NCBI RefSeq assembly: GCF_013394855.1
Contig: NZ_JABMLK010000001.1
Span: 930,001 to 994,000 of the forward strand
DNA from: Limnobaculum xujianqingii
GTDB lineage: Bacteria > Pseudomonadota > Gammaproteobacteria > Enterobacterales > Enterobacteriaceae
DNA: 64,000 nt
Reading direction: 5' to 3'
Positions 40,300 to 46,756 of the stretch are shown piece after piece. The notes below the pieces were generated by a model. That model was not told the DNA's origin and ran no database searches. It was given only the letters and a program-made list of their open reading frames with translations. How positions within the stretch are numbered: position 1 is the first letter of the stretch; the number at the start of each line of letters is the position of its first letter. The translations under genes and the position numbers were made by a program.

Positions 40300-40578
40300 C
40301 TACGCTAATATGTAATCTGGAGTGGTTGGGCTAACGATGTACTCTTTTGCTGCTTCAGGTACATCACCGCGAATAACATCAATGAAAAAACCGACCTTTT
40401 TGGTCGGCTCTTTGATAGTGTTTCCTTTTTCGTCATACTCTCCATCGTCATTATAAAGAGTCCCACGAACCGCTATTTCTATTCGTAGCGTTGGTTGAGT
40501 CCAGTTACCGGCGGTAAACCATTCCGGACAACATTTGATTGCAGTACGCTCATCTGGAAATCGTAAATATCTCATCAT
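40300..40578 (-). CDS. Hypothetical prophage protein
   Basis: 92 residues (MMRYLRFPDERTAIKCCPEWF), no TM segment, mixed alpha/beta. Its first codons overlap the stop of the 40575-41486 gene, so the two are coupled. EVPEAAKEYIV-like ending. Unknown role. Confidence 0.6.
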   Translation of the reverse strand: MMRYLRFPDERTAIKCCPEWFTAGNWTQPTLRIEIAVRGTLYNDDGEYDEKGNTIKEPTKKVGFFIDVIRGDVPEAAKEYIVSPTTPDYILA

Positions 40579-41486
40579 GTGATGTACTCAATTGTTGGGA
40601 TATAACGAACTCCCCAATCTTTCTTGGCCCACGGAAGCGGAAACCATGCATCTCTATTTGCTGGGTATTCATCATACTCGCCACTGGTATACCAAACCCG
40701 TATACCCCTTGCCCCTTGCATTTCAACAAGCAGAAATGAAGCACCGCGAGTTGCTTCAGTTCCGGTAGTTAGAATCGTTGATGTTGCTGTATCACCGTAT
40801 TCGTATTGCCAGCCCCAGGGCCATGTCATTGTGTTCGCGATTGATGGTCCGTCACTGTAAACTGACATTGTTCCCGAAAATGAAGTTGTTTTCGGAGTTG
40901 TCTTTTTAGTAACCCAGCGTTCCCATACGTTTAGGTTATTAATGTAATCATAGTCCGGCGTTGTAATACGCTCGATAAACGCACGGGAAATAACAGGAAC
41001 GATAGAAAAACCACTTGCCACGGCGTTTACATCTAATGGGTCATATGTTCGGCAATATAAGCCACTACCGACATTGGTGTTGTAATATTTAGCACCCAGA
41101 GGCATGACCGTGCCTGCTGGTGTAGTAACAGGCGAATCAACACTAGTGCAGTAGTTTCCGACCATCGGAGTCACAATTGTCGTATTGTTTTTAACCAAAT
41201 TGGTGCGTTGCGGTTCTGGTTCATGCCGTCCGACCGCAACACCGTTGACATACTCAACGGGGCATTCGTCAGGGCCAGCGAAATAAATAAGACCATCTTG
41301 TCCGTATACCGCATGAGAGCTCGCGCATTGATAACGTATCCGTGGATCGGGTGCTTCAGTCGTCATGTCGATGGGTGAGTAATCTGGCTTCACCTTCCCA
41401 CCGCCCAAAATCACCGCGCCGGGAACTATTAAACCGCTTCCAATCTGCCCATTACCCAGCACAATAGTATTTGGCGGAATCAACAT
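40575..41486 (-). CDS. Possible phage head-fibre or spike-like protein
   Basis: A 303-residue protein. ATG 41486 has GGAGAA ten bases upstream and gives MLIPPNTIVLGNGQIGSGLI; an earlier frame has no such site. The N-terminus (VLGNGQIGSGLIVPGAVILGGG) is glycine-rich and repeat-like, and the rest is Trp- and Thr-rich, like carbohydrate-binding modules in phage fibres (QRTNLVKNNTT). No catalytic motif. The first gene of the late packaging cluster; function inferred only. Confidence 0.55.
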   Translation of the reverse strand: MLIPPNTIVLGNGQIGSGLIVPGAVILGGGKVKPDYSPIDMTTEAPDPRIRYQCASSHAVYGQDGLIYFAGPDECPVEYVNGVAVGRHEPEPQRTNLVKNNTTIVTPMVGNYCTSVDSPVTTPAGTVMPLGAKYYNTNVGSGLYCRTYDPLDVNAVASGFSIVPVISRAFIERITTPDYDYINNLNVWERWVTKKTTPKTTSFSGTMSVYSDGPSIANTMTWPWGWQYEYGDTATSTILTTGTEATRGASFLLVEMQGARGIRVWYTSGEYDEYPANRDAWFPLPWAKKDWGVRYIPTIEYIT

Positions 41487-41607
41487 ACCAATATTCTCCG
41501 GACACAAAAAAACCAGCACTTGGCTGGTTAAATTTAATATTTGCGCGATGTATCGAAGTATTTAATCCATCATTTGTCTGAAAGACTATTTCAATGAACA
41601 TCATTAA

Positions 41608-41760
41608 TAAAAAAGAGCCCCAATTAAGGGGCTACCAAAATGGTATAGGCAAGGTATTCATAAGCATTAGACTTAATGCACTATGCACCTTAAGCGTAGT
41701 TGGCATTCAGTGAAGAACAAGGTGAGCTTACATTTGCTAATAAGTTTAATTCTAAAGTCG
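41608..41760 (-). ncRNA. Putative small RNA A (leftward)
   Basis: Homologous to the rightward unit at 41992-42121. Both share a 28-bp perfectly matching 5' part (41711-41738 here), a conserved mini-hairpin ACCA-TTT-TGGT and an end terminator AGCCCC-TTAATT-GGGGCT followed by U. The start is unknown and the left limit is the T-run at 41608. Neither copy keeps a full ORF: this copy has ATT where the other has ATG. It could be a regulatory RNA; a 20-residue reading frame is less likely. Confidence 0.55.
41616..41633 (-). terminator. Terminator of putative small RNA A
   Basis: AGCCCC(aattaa)GGGGCT hairpin, with a U-run on the minus strand. No ORF ends here. Confidence 0.85.
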
Positions 41761-41964
41761 TAGTGCCGTTCCGACATCTGGAACTATAGTAAATAAAGCT
41801 GGGTGGAGAGGCTTAATACAATACCCGCAAGGGAAATATGCCCGGAGTTTTCATATAGGACTCTAGTTGACACCCGGCAACCTATCAGCAATAGATGATT
41901 ATTTAATCACTCTATGACATAATCAAAGCATAACGTAAAATCATATATGTTTAATTCCTTTTTT

Positions 41965-41988
41965 CCCCTCTTCGTGAGGGGATTTTTT
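41965..41988 (+). terminator. Orphan terminator between the two putative small RNAs
   Basis: CCCCTC(ttcgt)GAGGGG followed by ATTTTTTAT. It has no ORF before it. A consensus -35 box TTGACA at 41867-41872 lies about 100 bp upstream, so a short untranslated transcript could end here. Confidence 0.7.
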
Positions 41989-41991
41989 ATG

Positions 41992-42121
41992 AGCAAATGT
42001 AAGCTCACCTTGTTCTTCATTGAATACCAACTACCCTTAGATAGCATGTTACCTACCTGTACATGCCTTTAGAACCGCCTTGCTTTAAACCATCTTGGTA
42101 GCCCCTTCTCGGGGCTTTTTT
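41992..42121 (+). ncRNA. Putative small RNA B (rightward)
   Basis: Divergent homologue of the 41608-41760 unit. It starts with the same 28-bp segment (41992-42019), keeps the ACCA-TCT-TGGT hairpin and ends in terminator AGCCCC(ttct)CGGGGCT with a T-run. A 27-codon frame from ATG 41989 (MSKCKLTLFFIEYQ) is possible but has no ribosome-binding site, and its start is not conserved in copy A. Confidence 0.55.
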
Positions 42122-42157
42122 AACAGTACAATCCTTCTCTATTACTTCAGGGGTGTT

Positions 42158-42451
42158 ATGAAACTGACTATTAGCCAGATATCAAAAAGTAATAAGCCAT
42201 TAAATAACCCTAAAGTCATCTTTGTTCGAGCTAATTCCCCTGATTCGCCTAACCTGATTTATCTTATTGCAATGACCAACTGCAATCCCTCAGTAGAAGA
42301 TACTCTTGAGTTGCCTGATGAGTTTGAACTAGAAAGACCGACAAAAAAGAAAGCTAAACTTAATGGTATTCCAGTTCGACTAACTACAGTGGTTGAGACT
42401 GGTAATGAATCAAAGATTATTGGCGCTGAAATACTTCATTTAGAACTATGA
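42158..42451 (+). CDS. Hypothetical prophage cargo protein
   Basis: 97 residues from ATG 42158 (MKLTISQISKSNKPLNNP), preceded by CAGGGGTG. A longer frame starts inside the terminator of putative small RNA B and is not used. No TM, acidic middle and LPDEFELERPTKKKAKL. Opposite in strand to the late operon, so probably expressed in the lysogen. Unknown function. Confidence 0.55.
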   Translation: MKLTISQISKSNKPLNNPKVIFVRANSPDSPNLIYLIAMTNCNPSVEDTLELPDEFELERPTKKKAKLNGIPVRLTTVVETGNESKIIGAEILHLEL

Positions 42452-42487
42452 ATAAAATCCATTGTGAAAGAGATTGAAATGAAAAAA

Positions 42488-42505
42488 CCCCAGCAGATGC
42501 TGGGG
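42488..42505 (-). terminator. Terminator of the zinc-ribbon gene
   Basis: CCCCAGC(agat)GCTGGGG with an A-run on the plus strand, i.e. T on the minus strand. It serves the leftward 42541-42702 gene. Confidence 0.8.
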
Positions 42506-42540
42506 CTAATAATTATTCGCATTTTAATATCAAGATATCC

Positions 42541-42702
42541 TTACCGATGAATGACGAATAACCCCCTACAATGCGGGCAACATAACACAAGCTCCTGAGA
42601 AATTTTCAGCGTCGATTGCTTTGAATTTTCCTTACATAAAGGGCACTCTACTGTAGAAGTACGTTCCTTCATCTTCTGCATCATTTCATGAAGATAAGAC
42701 AT
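42541..42702 (-). CDS. Small zinc-ribbon protein (YnfU-like)
   Basis: 53 residues (MSYLHEMMQKMKERTSTVEC). Two CPxC knuckles, VECPLCKE and LCCPHCRG, form a zinc ribbon. The N-terminal helix and spacing resemble prophage YnfU-type proteins. Leftward, with its own terminator, within the moron region. Perhaps a transcription or nucleic-acid binding modulator. Confidence 0.65.
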   Translation of the reverse strand: MSYLHEMMQKMKERTSTVECPLCKENSKQSTLKISQELVLCCPHCRGLFVIHR

Positions 42703-42823
42703 AATATTCTACCTCTTTGGCGAATGAGCCTTATTGTATCACACTCTCACTTTTGATAGTTTTTTATACAATGAATGAACTATCATATTGTGCTATATTT
42801 GGTGCCCTATTCAGGAGTATCAA

Positions 42824-43060
42824 ATGAAATCATCAGAAACTTTAGCCTGGTATCCATCTCAATTACCCTCAGTCAAACTAATACTCGGGACTGCTATCAT
42901 TGCAGTCGTAAAGCAAGGCCGTCCAATCAACACCAGAACTCTGATTGAATATTTATATGTTGTTCAGGCCGCAAAAAAAATGAAGCTCAACGACAGGATT
43001 GCTATGCAAACTGCAATCGCTGTTTTAAAGGATAATCAGAATGCACATGGGCACATATAA
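42824..43060 (+). CDS. AriR/YmgB-like small regulator
   Basis: 78 residues from ATG 42824 (CAGGAG before it). The pattern LILGTAIIAVVKQGRPINTRTLIEYLYVV resembles the AriR/YmgB family of small helical proteins that act in biofilm and acid stress control, some of them phage-borne. Similarity is moderate. It is likely to be lysogenic cargo. Confidence 0.5.
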   Translation: MKSSETLAWYPSQLPSVKLILGTAIIAVVKQGRPINTRTLIEYLYVVQAAKKMKLNDRIAMQTAIAVLKDNQNAHGHI

Positions 43061-43069
43061 ATAAAAAAA

Positions 43070-43088
43070 CCAAAACTCGTTATTTGGA
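43070..43088 (+). terminator. Weak terminator after the AriR-like gene
   Basis: CCAAA and TTTGG bracket a 9-nt loop, with A-run before and T-run after, so it may act in both directions. Confidence 0.45.
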
Positions 43089-43149
43089 TTTTTTTACTAA
43101 AAAACAAAACAAATAAAATAAAAAAGTTGCATAAATCGCAAATAGGTAG

Positions 43150-43240
43150 AGTATATAACTATTAATGCAATCCTAATTCTTGCATTAATGTATAACCCTT
43201 TAGAACTATTTCCCCCATAAACTATTGGGGGCTCTTTTTA
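43150..43240 (+). ncRNA. Putative small RNA C
   Basis: A hairpin ATTAATGCA...TGCATTAAT (9 bp, 43161-43189) is followed 22 nt later by a terminator CCCCC(ataaactatt)GGGGG with CTCTTTTT. No ORF is coded between. The layout stem-loop plus terminator is that of small regulatory RNAs. Confidence 0.45.
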
Positions 43241-43316
43241 ATCATCATTACACATTCCCACTCAATTTCCACGCATCTAACTAAATCAAAACACTTAAAA
43301 TTATCAGGAGATTATT

Positions 43317-43631
43317 ATGAAGATATTCAATAAATATATAGGGACCTCTTTAATGGCTCTTGTACTAGTTACAATGCTCGGTTGTGCACCAACAGCAAAA
43401 CATGAAGGTACTGGTGAATATTTCGATGACACAGTGATTACAACAAAAGTAAAGGCCGCTATCTTCAATGAACCATCGTTAAAATCATCTGAAATTAATG
43501 TTGAAACTTTTAAAGGAAATGTACAACTAAGCGGTTTCGTTAATTCCAAAAATGATATTTACAAGGCAATTGATATTACATCTAAAATTAGTGGTGTTAA
43601 GACGATTAAAGATGACATGCAAATGAAATAA
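43317..43631 (+). CDS. BON-domain lipoprotein
   Basis: A 104-residue lipoprotein. The signal sequence ends VTMLGC (lipobox LGC, Cys 23). One BON domain follows, VITTKVKAAIFNEPSLKSSEINVETFKGNVQLSGFV, of the OsmY/YraP type that binds phospholipid. Asp-free +2 position (Ala) suggests the outer membrane. Opposite to the late operon and at the place of lambda bor, thus a likely lysogenic conversion gene. Confidence 0.82.
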   Translation: MKIFNKYIGTSLMALVLVTMLGCAPTAKHEGTGEYFDDTVITTKVKAAIFNEPSLKSSEINVETFKGNVQLSGFVNSKNDIYKAIDITSKISGVKTIKDDMQMK

Positions 43632-43824
43632 TTGTCCTAATGGCAAAGAGGTGAGATTAGCTCCCTTACCTCTACGCCTGTGTTGGAAGCCGTCATACTA
43701 TCGTTATATGAAGCCCCTGTAATTGATAGGTAAAGCCTTAACCATTAATAGGTAGACATTAATGTATAGCTTGCTATGATTTTATATGAACACATATTAC
43801 AAATTCCACATTTCCTTTTCCTTT

Positions 43825-43848
43825 CCCCTCTTTGCGAGGGGATTTTTT
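43825..43848 (+). terminator. Orphan terminator in the moron region
   Basis: CCCCTC(tttgc)GAGGGG then ATTTTTTAT, nearly identical to the one at 41965-41988. It lies about 190 bp past the BON gene and could end that message or a separate short RNA. Confidence 0.7.
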
Positions 43849-43926
43849 ATTTTCCGCAGAGTAAAAGCTGTTGTAAAAGTGGCTGAAATGAAAAACCCAC
43901 CGAAGTGGGTTTATGGCATCTCACGG

Positions 43927-44163
43927 CTATGGCATCGGGCAAAAGCCCATTGCGCTAGTCGTTTTAGGCACCCACTGAGTAGTACAGAACTTTGTGTAAA
44001 ATGGTCTGCGCCATTTACACGTAACAAAAATTCCATTTGACGATGACGACAAGTATTGCCAGTTTCCCCATCTTTCAGAACATCCTGTCTGGTAAGCATT
44101 TACTGGTAACACCATAAATATAAATCCAGATGTGAATAATAATAATAATATTTTCCTAACCAT
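43927..44163 (-). CDS. Small secreted Cys-rich protein
   Basis: 78 residues from ATG 44163 (MVRKILLLLFTSGFIFMVLP, GGGAGCG upstream). Cleavage after VNA is expected. The mature part has four or more Cys and many Trp (CSERWGNWQYL...CKWRRPFYTKFC) and might be disulfide-bonded in the periplasm or surface. A perfect CRP site is 115 bp upstream. Unknown family. Confidence 0.6.
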   Translation of the reverse strand: MVRKILLLLFTSGFIFMVLPVNAYQTGCSERWGNWQYLSSSSNGIFVTCKWRRPFYTKFCTTQWVPKTTSAMGFCPMP

Positions 44164-44277
44164 AATACGCTCCCTTTTTCCCTGCCGATATTCAAAATAA
44201 ATATCTACAAGCAGTATTATAATAATGAACATGTTAGAGGATATTTTAACTGCTATTTATACTAGTATGGCATGCTT

Positions 44278-44293
44278 TGTGATATTGATCACA
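44278..44293 (-). promoter_or_regulatory. CRP-like site upstream of the secreted protein gene
   Basis: TGTGATATTGATCACA is a perfect CRP core (TGTGA-N6-TCACA) in the promoter region of the 43927-44163 gene. It suggests host catabolite control. Confidence 0.65.
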
Positions 44294-44384
44294 TTCTTGA
44301 TTTGTATTCAATAAGTTAAAAATATTAGGAATATATTAGGAGAAAACTTTCAAATTTAATGTACTTACAACACTTAGATTTTAT

Positions 44385-44726
44385 TTAATTAGCACTATTG
44401 TTTAGCGTGAAGCTAATTCTTTCTATCGTCTTCAGTGCTGATATCTGGCTATTGCACTGCTCAATGACTGCGAATAGTTCCGCGATGTAGCCAGGGTAAT
44501 CACCGTAATTCTGTATTGTGTAGTCGGGCACTTGGCACGGTTTAAATAGGCTACTTGGTACCGGTAGCGGCGGCGTTGACTTCGGCGGCACGTTCCCGCA
44601 GCCGTTTAGTAACAGCATCAGGCACAGGAACGCTAAAGCACTTGCTGTTGGCCTGCGCTGCGACAAGCTGTTTTTGCAGCTCTTTGGCCCGACTATCACT
44701 AGCCTGCTTTTGTTCTGCGACTCCAT
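44385..44726 (-). CDS. Rz1-like outer-membrane spanin lipoprotein
   Basis: The o-spanin, coded out of frame inside Rz. Signal and lipobox ALAFLCLMLLLNGC are followed by the Pro-rich linker VPPKSTPPLPVPSSLF. With Rz it fuses inner and outer membranes at lysis. The start is uncertain: ATG 44726 gives a long 42-residue leader; a TTG about 19 codons in, before SQRRPTA, would give a normal signal peptide. The C-terminal 50 residues extend beyond Rz. Confidence 0.82.
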   Translation of the reverse strand: MESQNKSRLVIVGPKSCKNSLSQRRPTASALAFLCLMLLLNGCGNVPPKSTPPLPVPSSLFKPCQVPDYTIQNYGDYPGYIAELFAVIEQCNSQISALKTIERISFTLNNSAN

Positions 44727-44925
44727 CCATGACCTCTTGAATCTGTAAATATTGAGTTCTGATTTTAGCTGAATATGCTCGCTCTTCTGCTAACACCGCG
44801 ATTGTCTGTTGCTTCTCATTCCTGAGCTGATTCAGTTGATGATTCAACCAACGGCAATAAAGCAACAACACCACAACGCATAGAGCACCTAATGCGGCAG
44901 TAATCCATTTATTAGAGAAAATCAT
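44551..44925 (-). CDS. Rz-like inner-membrane spanin
   Basis: The i-spanin, 124 residues. N-terminal TM anchor (WITAALGALCVVVLLLYC) then a periplasmic coiled coil (QLNQLRNEKQQTIAVLAEERAYSAKIRTQYLQIQ). It overlaps the endolysin stop by 4 bp. Confidence 0.85.
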   Translation of the reverse strand: MIFSNKWITAALGALCVVVLLLYCRWLNHQLNQLRNEKQQTIAVLAEERAYSAKIRTQYLQIQEVMDGVAEQKQASDSRAKELQKQLVAAQANSKCFSVPVPDAVTKRLRERAAEVNAAATGTK

Positions 44926-45356
44926 GATATGAATAAATCACGTTCTGCCCGGCGACGGTTGTATAAGCCCTTCATAAATTTATTATTGGCATATACCCAG
45001 CGAGTGAACTGGCCAGCCGCAGCGCGGAAGTTACCCTCATTAAGACGCTTCAGAAGTGTTGAGCCTTTTAGTGCGTTACTTCCTAAATTAAAAGCAAAGG
45101 AGACAAGAGCATCAAATTGGTTCTGATTAATCGAAACGTTAACCAGGCTTGATACTTCAGACTCGAACTGCTTGAGGTCGTCTTTCAAAAACTCCTCTGC
45201 TTCCTGTTCCGATATCTTATCGCCCGGCTTTACATCTTCGATATGTCCGTAACCGATAGTCCACGGCTCTCCCCCAGTTGCTGGGTCTGAGTATGCGGTT
45301 AATACCAGCCCTTCAAATCGTTTGATCAGATCAATTCCATTCTGACTAGTTACCAT
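44922..45356 (-). CDS. Endolysin, T4-type lysozyme (GH24)
   Basis: A 144-residue muramidase. IDLIKRFEGLVLTAYSD carries catalytic Glu and Asp nine residues apart, with WTIGYGH after it and the C-terminal VYANNKFMKGLYNRRRAERDLF. ATG 45356 has GGGAGGCG just before. There is no signal or anchor segment, so release should depend on the holin. It overlaps the holin gene by 11 bp. Confidence 0.93.
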   Translation of the reverse strand: MVTSQNGIDLIKRFEGLVLTAYSDPATGGEPWTIGYGHIEDVKPGDKISEQEAEEFLKDDLKQFESEVSSLVNVSINQNQFDALVSFAFNLGSNALKGSTLLKRLNEGNFRAAAGQFTRWVYANNKFMKGLYNRRRAERDLFIS

Positions 45357-45678
45357 TGCCGCCTCCCATCTTCCGACCAATAAATGTATCCAGAATCCCG
45401 GCTATTTTCTTGGTACCCATAAACCCGATAATGACACCGAATAATGTCGCCAAATTGGACGGTAAGCCGAAGTATTCAAATGCAGAAATAATGCCAAGAC
45501 TCAATATCCCGCAGAGTGTAGCTTCAAGAAGTGAGCTTTTAAGCCCCTCACCTTCTTTTCGTGCTCTGGCAACCGCAACAAGGAAAGCTAATAGTGCTCC
45601 AGAGATTACCGGTGTATTTGTGTTAATCCAGTTCCAGACCTCAGCCCAGAAGCTGATATTTTTTTCAGGCATACGCAT
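45346..45678 (-). CDS. Lambda-family holin
   Basis: A 110-residue membrane protein. GGAGGT lies 6 nt before ATG 45678 (MRMPEKN); a second ATG two codons later may make a shorter form, as in dual-start holins (MRMPEKN/MPEKN). Three TM segments: PVISGALLAFLVAVAR, ATLCGILSLGIISAFEYFG and LATLFGVIIGFMGT. It times lysis. Confidence 0.88.
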   Translation of the reverse strand: MRMPEKNISFWAEVWNWINTNTPVISGALLAFLVAVARARKEGEGLKSSLLEATLCGILSLGIISAFEYFGLPSNLATLFGVIIGFMGTKKIAGILDTFIGRKMGGGNGN

Positions 45679-45856
45679 TTGCACCTCCATTGGAAGTGTC
45701 CGTTTTAGTTAATAGGGGATTAGCCCTCAGTCGTTTTCTGATAGATGAGGGTGTGTTGGTTCTGACTGAGGCTGAATACGCCCTCATTTACGAGCCTTGA
45801 ATTATTTCAATTTAAAACTATAACATTAGGTAATCACTATAGAATGGCGAAAGAAC

Positions 45857-45955
45857 ATGAAAATAAGTAACTTTGAAAAAGCGTTTATTCTAATGACACT
45901 TGCCATCTTATGCCTATGTGTCATATCAGGCATTCTTGTTTTTAGCGTCTATTAA
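45857..45955 (+). CDS. 32-residue single-TM micro-protein
   Basis: MKISNFEKAFILMTLAILCL then a hydrophobic end. Only a weak ribosome-binding site (GAATGGCGAAAG). Plus strand, against the lysis operon. Supported mainly by the clear TM profile. Confidence 0.4.
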   Translation: MKISNFEKAFILMTLAILCLCVISGILVFSVY

Positions 45956-46114
45956 AACTAGGTAGCTATTAGATCTTGGTCTGAGAAACTTAAGGGTTTT
46001 AAGAGTTGCCGGTGACTCAACTTAATTAAAAATACACTTAATGTTAAAAAACAAGTGACATTGTTAAAATTATGTAATTAAATATAACCAGTATTTTTCG
46101 ATGAGGATATATTT

Positions 46115-46246
46115 ATGAACATGTCACTTTCTGCTATTACCTTAGTTATTGCCATGTGTGCAGTATCAGTTACAACAGGGTGGATGCTGAATGACTTAGG
46201 TAAAGAAAAAACATACTTCACGCTGAAGCAATGCCCAATCAGATAA
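46115..46246 (+). CDS. 43-residue membrane micro-protein
   Basis: MNMSLSAITLVIAMCAVSV then WMLNDLGKEKTYFT; a TM helix with a cytoplasmic tail. GAGGATAT lies 6-12 nt before ATG. Plus strand, ahead of a terminator at 46252. Function unknown. Confidence 0.5.
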   Translation: MNMSLSAITLVIAMCAVSVTTGWMLNDLGKEKTYFTLKQCPIR

Positions 46247-46251
46247 CAAAA

Positions 46252-46272
46252 AGCCCCGCACAAGGCGAGGCT
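46252..46272 (-). terminator. Terminator after the tRNA-like element
   Basis: AGCCCCGC(acaag)GCGAGGCT with an A-run on the plus strand. It ends minus-strand transcription past the tRNA-like sequence. Confidence 0.75.
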
Positions 46273-46285
46273 ATATTTGATTGAT

Positions 46286-46362
46286 CCGCCATCGAGGTAT
46301 CGAACCCCGACTCTCAACTTCCGCTACAAAATTGACTACTCTACCGGTTAAGCTAATGGCGT
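46286..46362 (-). tRNA. Degenerate tRNA-like element
   Basis: A 77-nt sequence with a cloverleaf outline: a 6-bp acceptor stem (CGCCAT/ATGGCG), a weak D arm with AACCGGTA loop, and a good T arm (CGGGG-TTCGATA-CCTCG). The anticodon stem TCAAT/GTTGA encloses a 12-nt loop instead of 7, and no CCA is coded. If the loop has a 5-nt insertion the anticodon may be TGT (Thr). Such tRNA-like genes occur after Q in lambdoid phages. It may be non-functional. Confidence 0.5.
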
Positions 46363-46634
46363 AATTGGTTTTTAAGATTTCAGCCTGATCACAATAACAT
46401 AGGCTAGAAATTTAGCTCCATAACTTTGACTACTTTACAATCATCAGTTACAACAGAAAAACCGCCATTCAAACAGATTCGCTCTTGCTTGATTCTTAAT
46501 GGATAGCAATGCTTTTACGCTCGTAAAGTGTTCCCTCTACAAATCCTCAATAAACTGTATGCCAGTTAGTATCTCAAATTTGACTGAGGTGAGGTTCTAT
46601 TCTTCTCGTTTCCCTAACCAGAATATATTTAATA

Positions 46635-46703
46635 TTAGCCCACAGCCGTTAGTCACTATGTGCAGTATGTGTGTGGAGTGGTTGACGTTTGGCTGTGGGC
46701 TAA
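46635..46703 (+). repeat. GTGCAG/TGTGGAG element inside a 13-bp inverted repeat
   Basis: TTAGCCCACAGCC (46635-46647) and its exact complement (46691-46703) enclose GTGCAG (46660-46665) and TGTGGAG (46672-46678). These two motifs recur in other prophage leaders. No gene follows on the plus strand, so this copy may be a relic or an RNA in its own right. Confidence 0.7.
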
Positions 46704-46712
46704 ATACAAAAA

Positions 46713-46734
46713 AGCCCCGACAAATGTCAGGGCT
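46713..46734 (-). terminator. Terminator after the ImmA/IrrE gene
   Basis: AGCCCCGAC(aaat)GTCAGGGCT with an A-run on the plus strand. It closes the two-gene cassette at 46757-48446. Confidence 0.82.
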
Positions 46735-46756
46735 AGAATGTGATACTTAAAATTTA

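Larger units (their letters stand above)
46371..46756. other. Non-coding stretch between the tRNA-like element and the ImmA/IrrE gene
   Basis: No supported ORF; a plus-strand frame at 46499-46750 lacks a ribosome-binding site and crosses a terminator. It holds the inverted repeat at 46635-46703 and the terminator at 46713-46734. It may hold the late promoter for the lysis genes if that lies left of the cassette. Confidence 0.5.

Noticed and set aside
41989-42072. 27-residue toxin-like peptide from ATG 41989
   Set aside because: No ribosome-binding site, sits directly after a terminator T-run, and the start and frame are not kept in the homologous copy A. RNA-level conservation is clearer.
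43304-43549. 81-residue antisense ORF over the BON lipoprotein
   Set aside because: The sense gene has a clear signal peptide, lipobox and BON domain; the antisense frame has none.
46499-46750. 83-residue plus-strand ORF
   Set aside because: No ribosome-binding site, odd composition, runs through the inverted repeat at 46635-46703 and the terminator at 46713.
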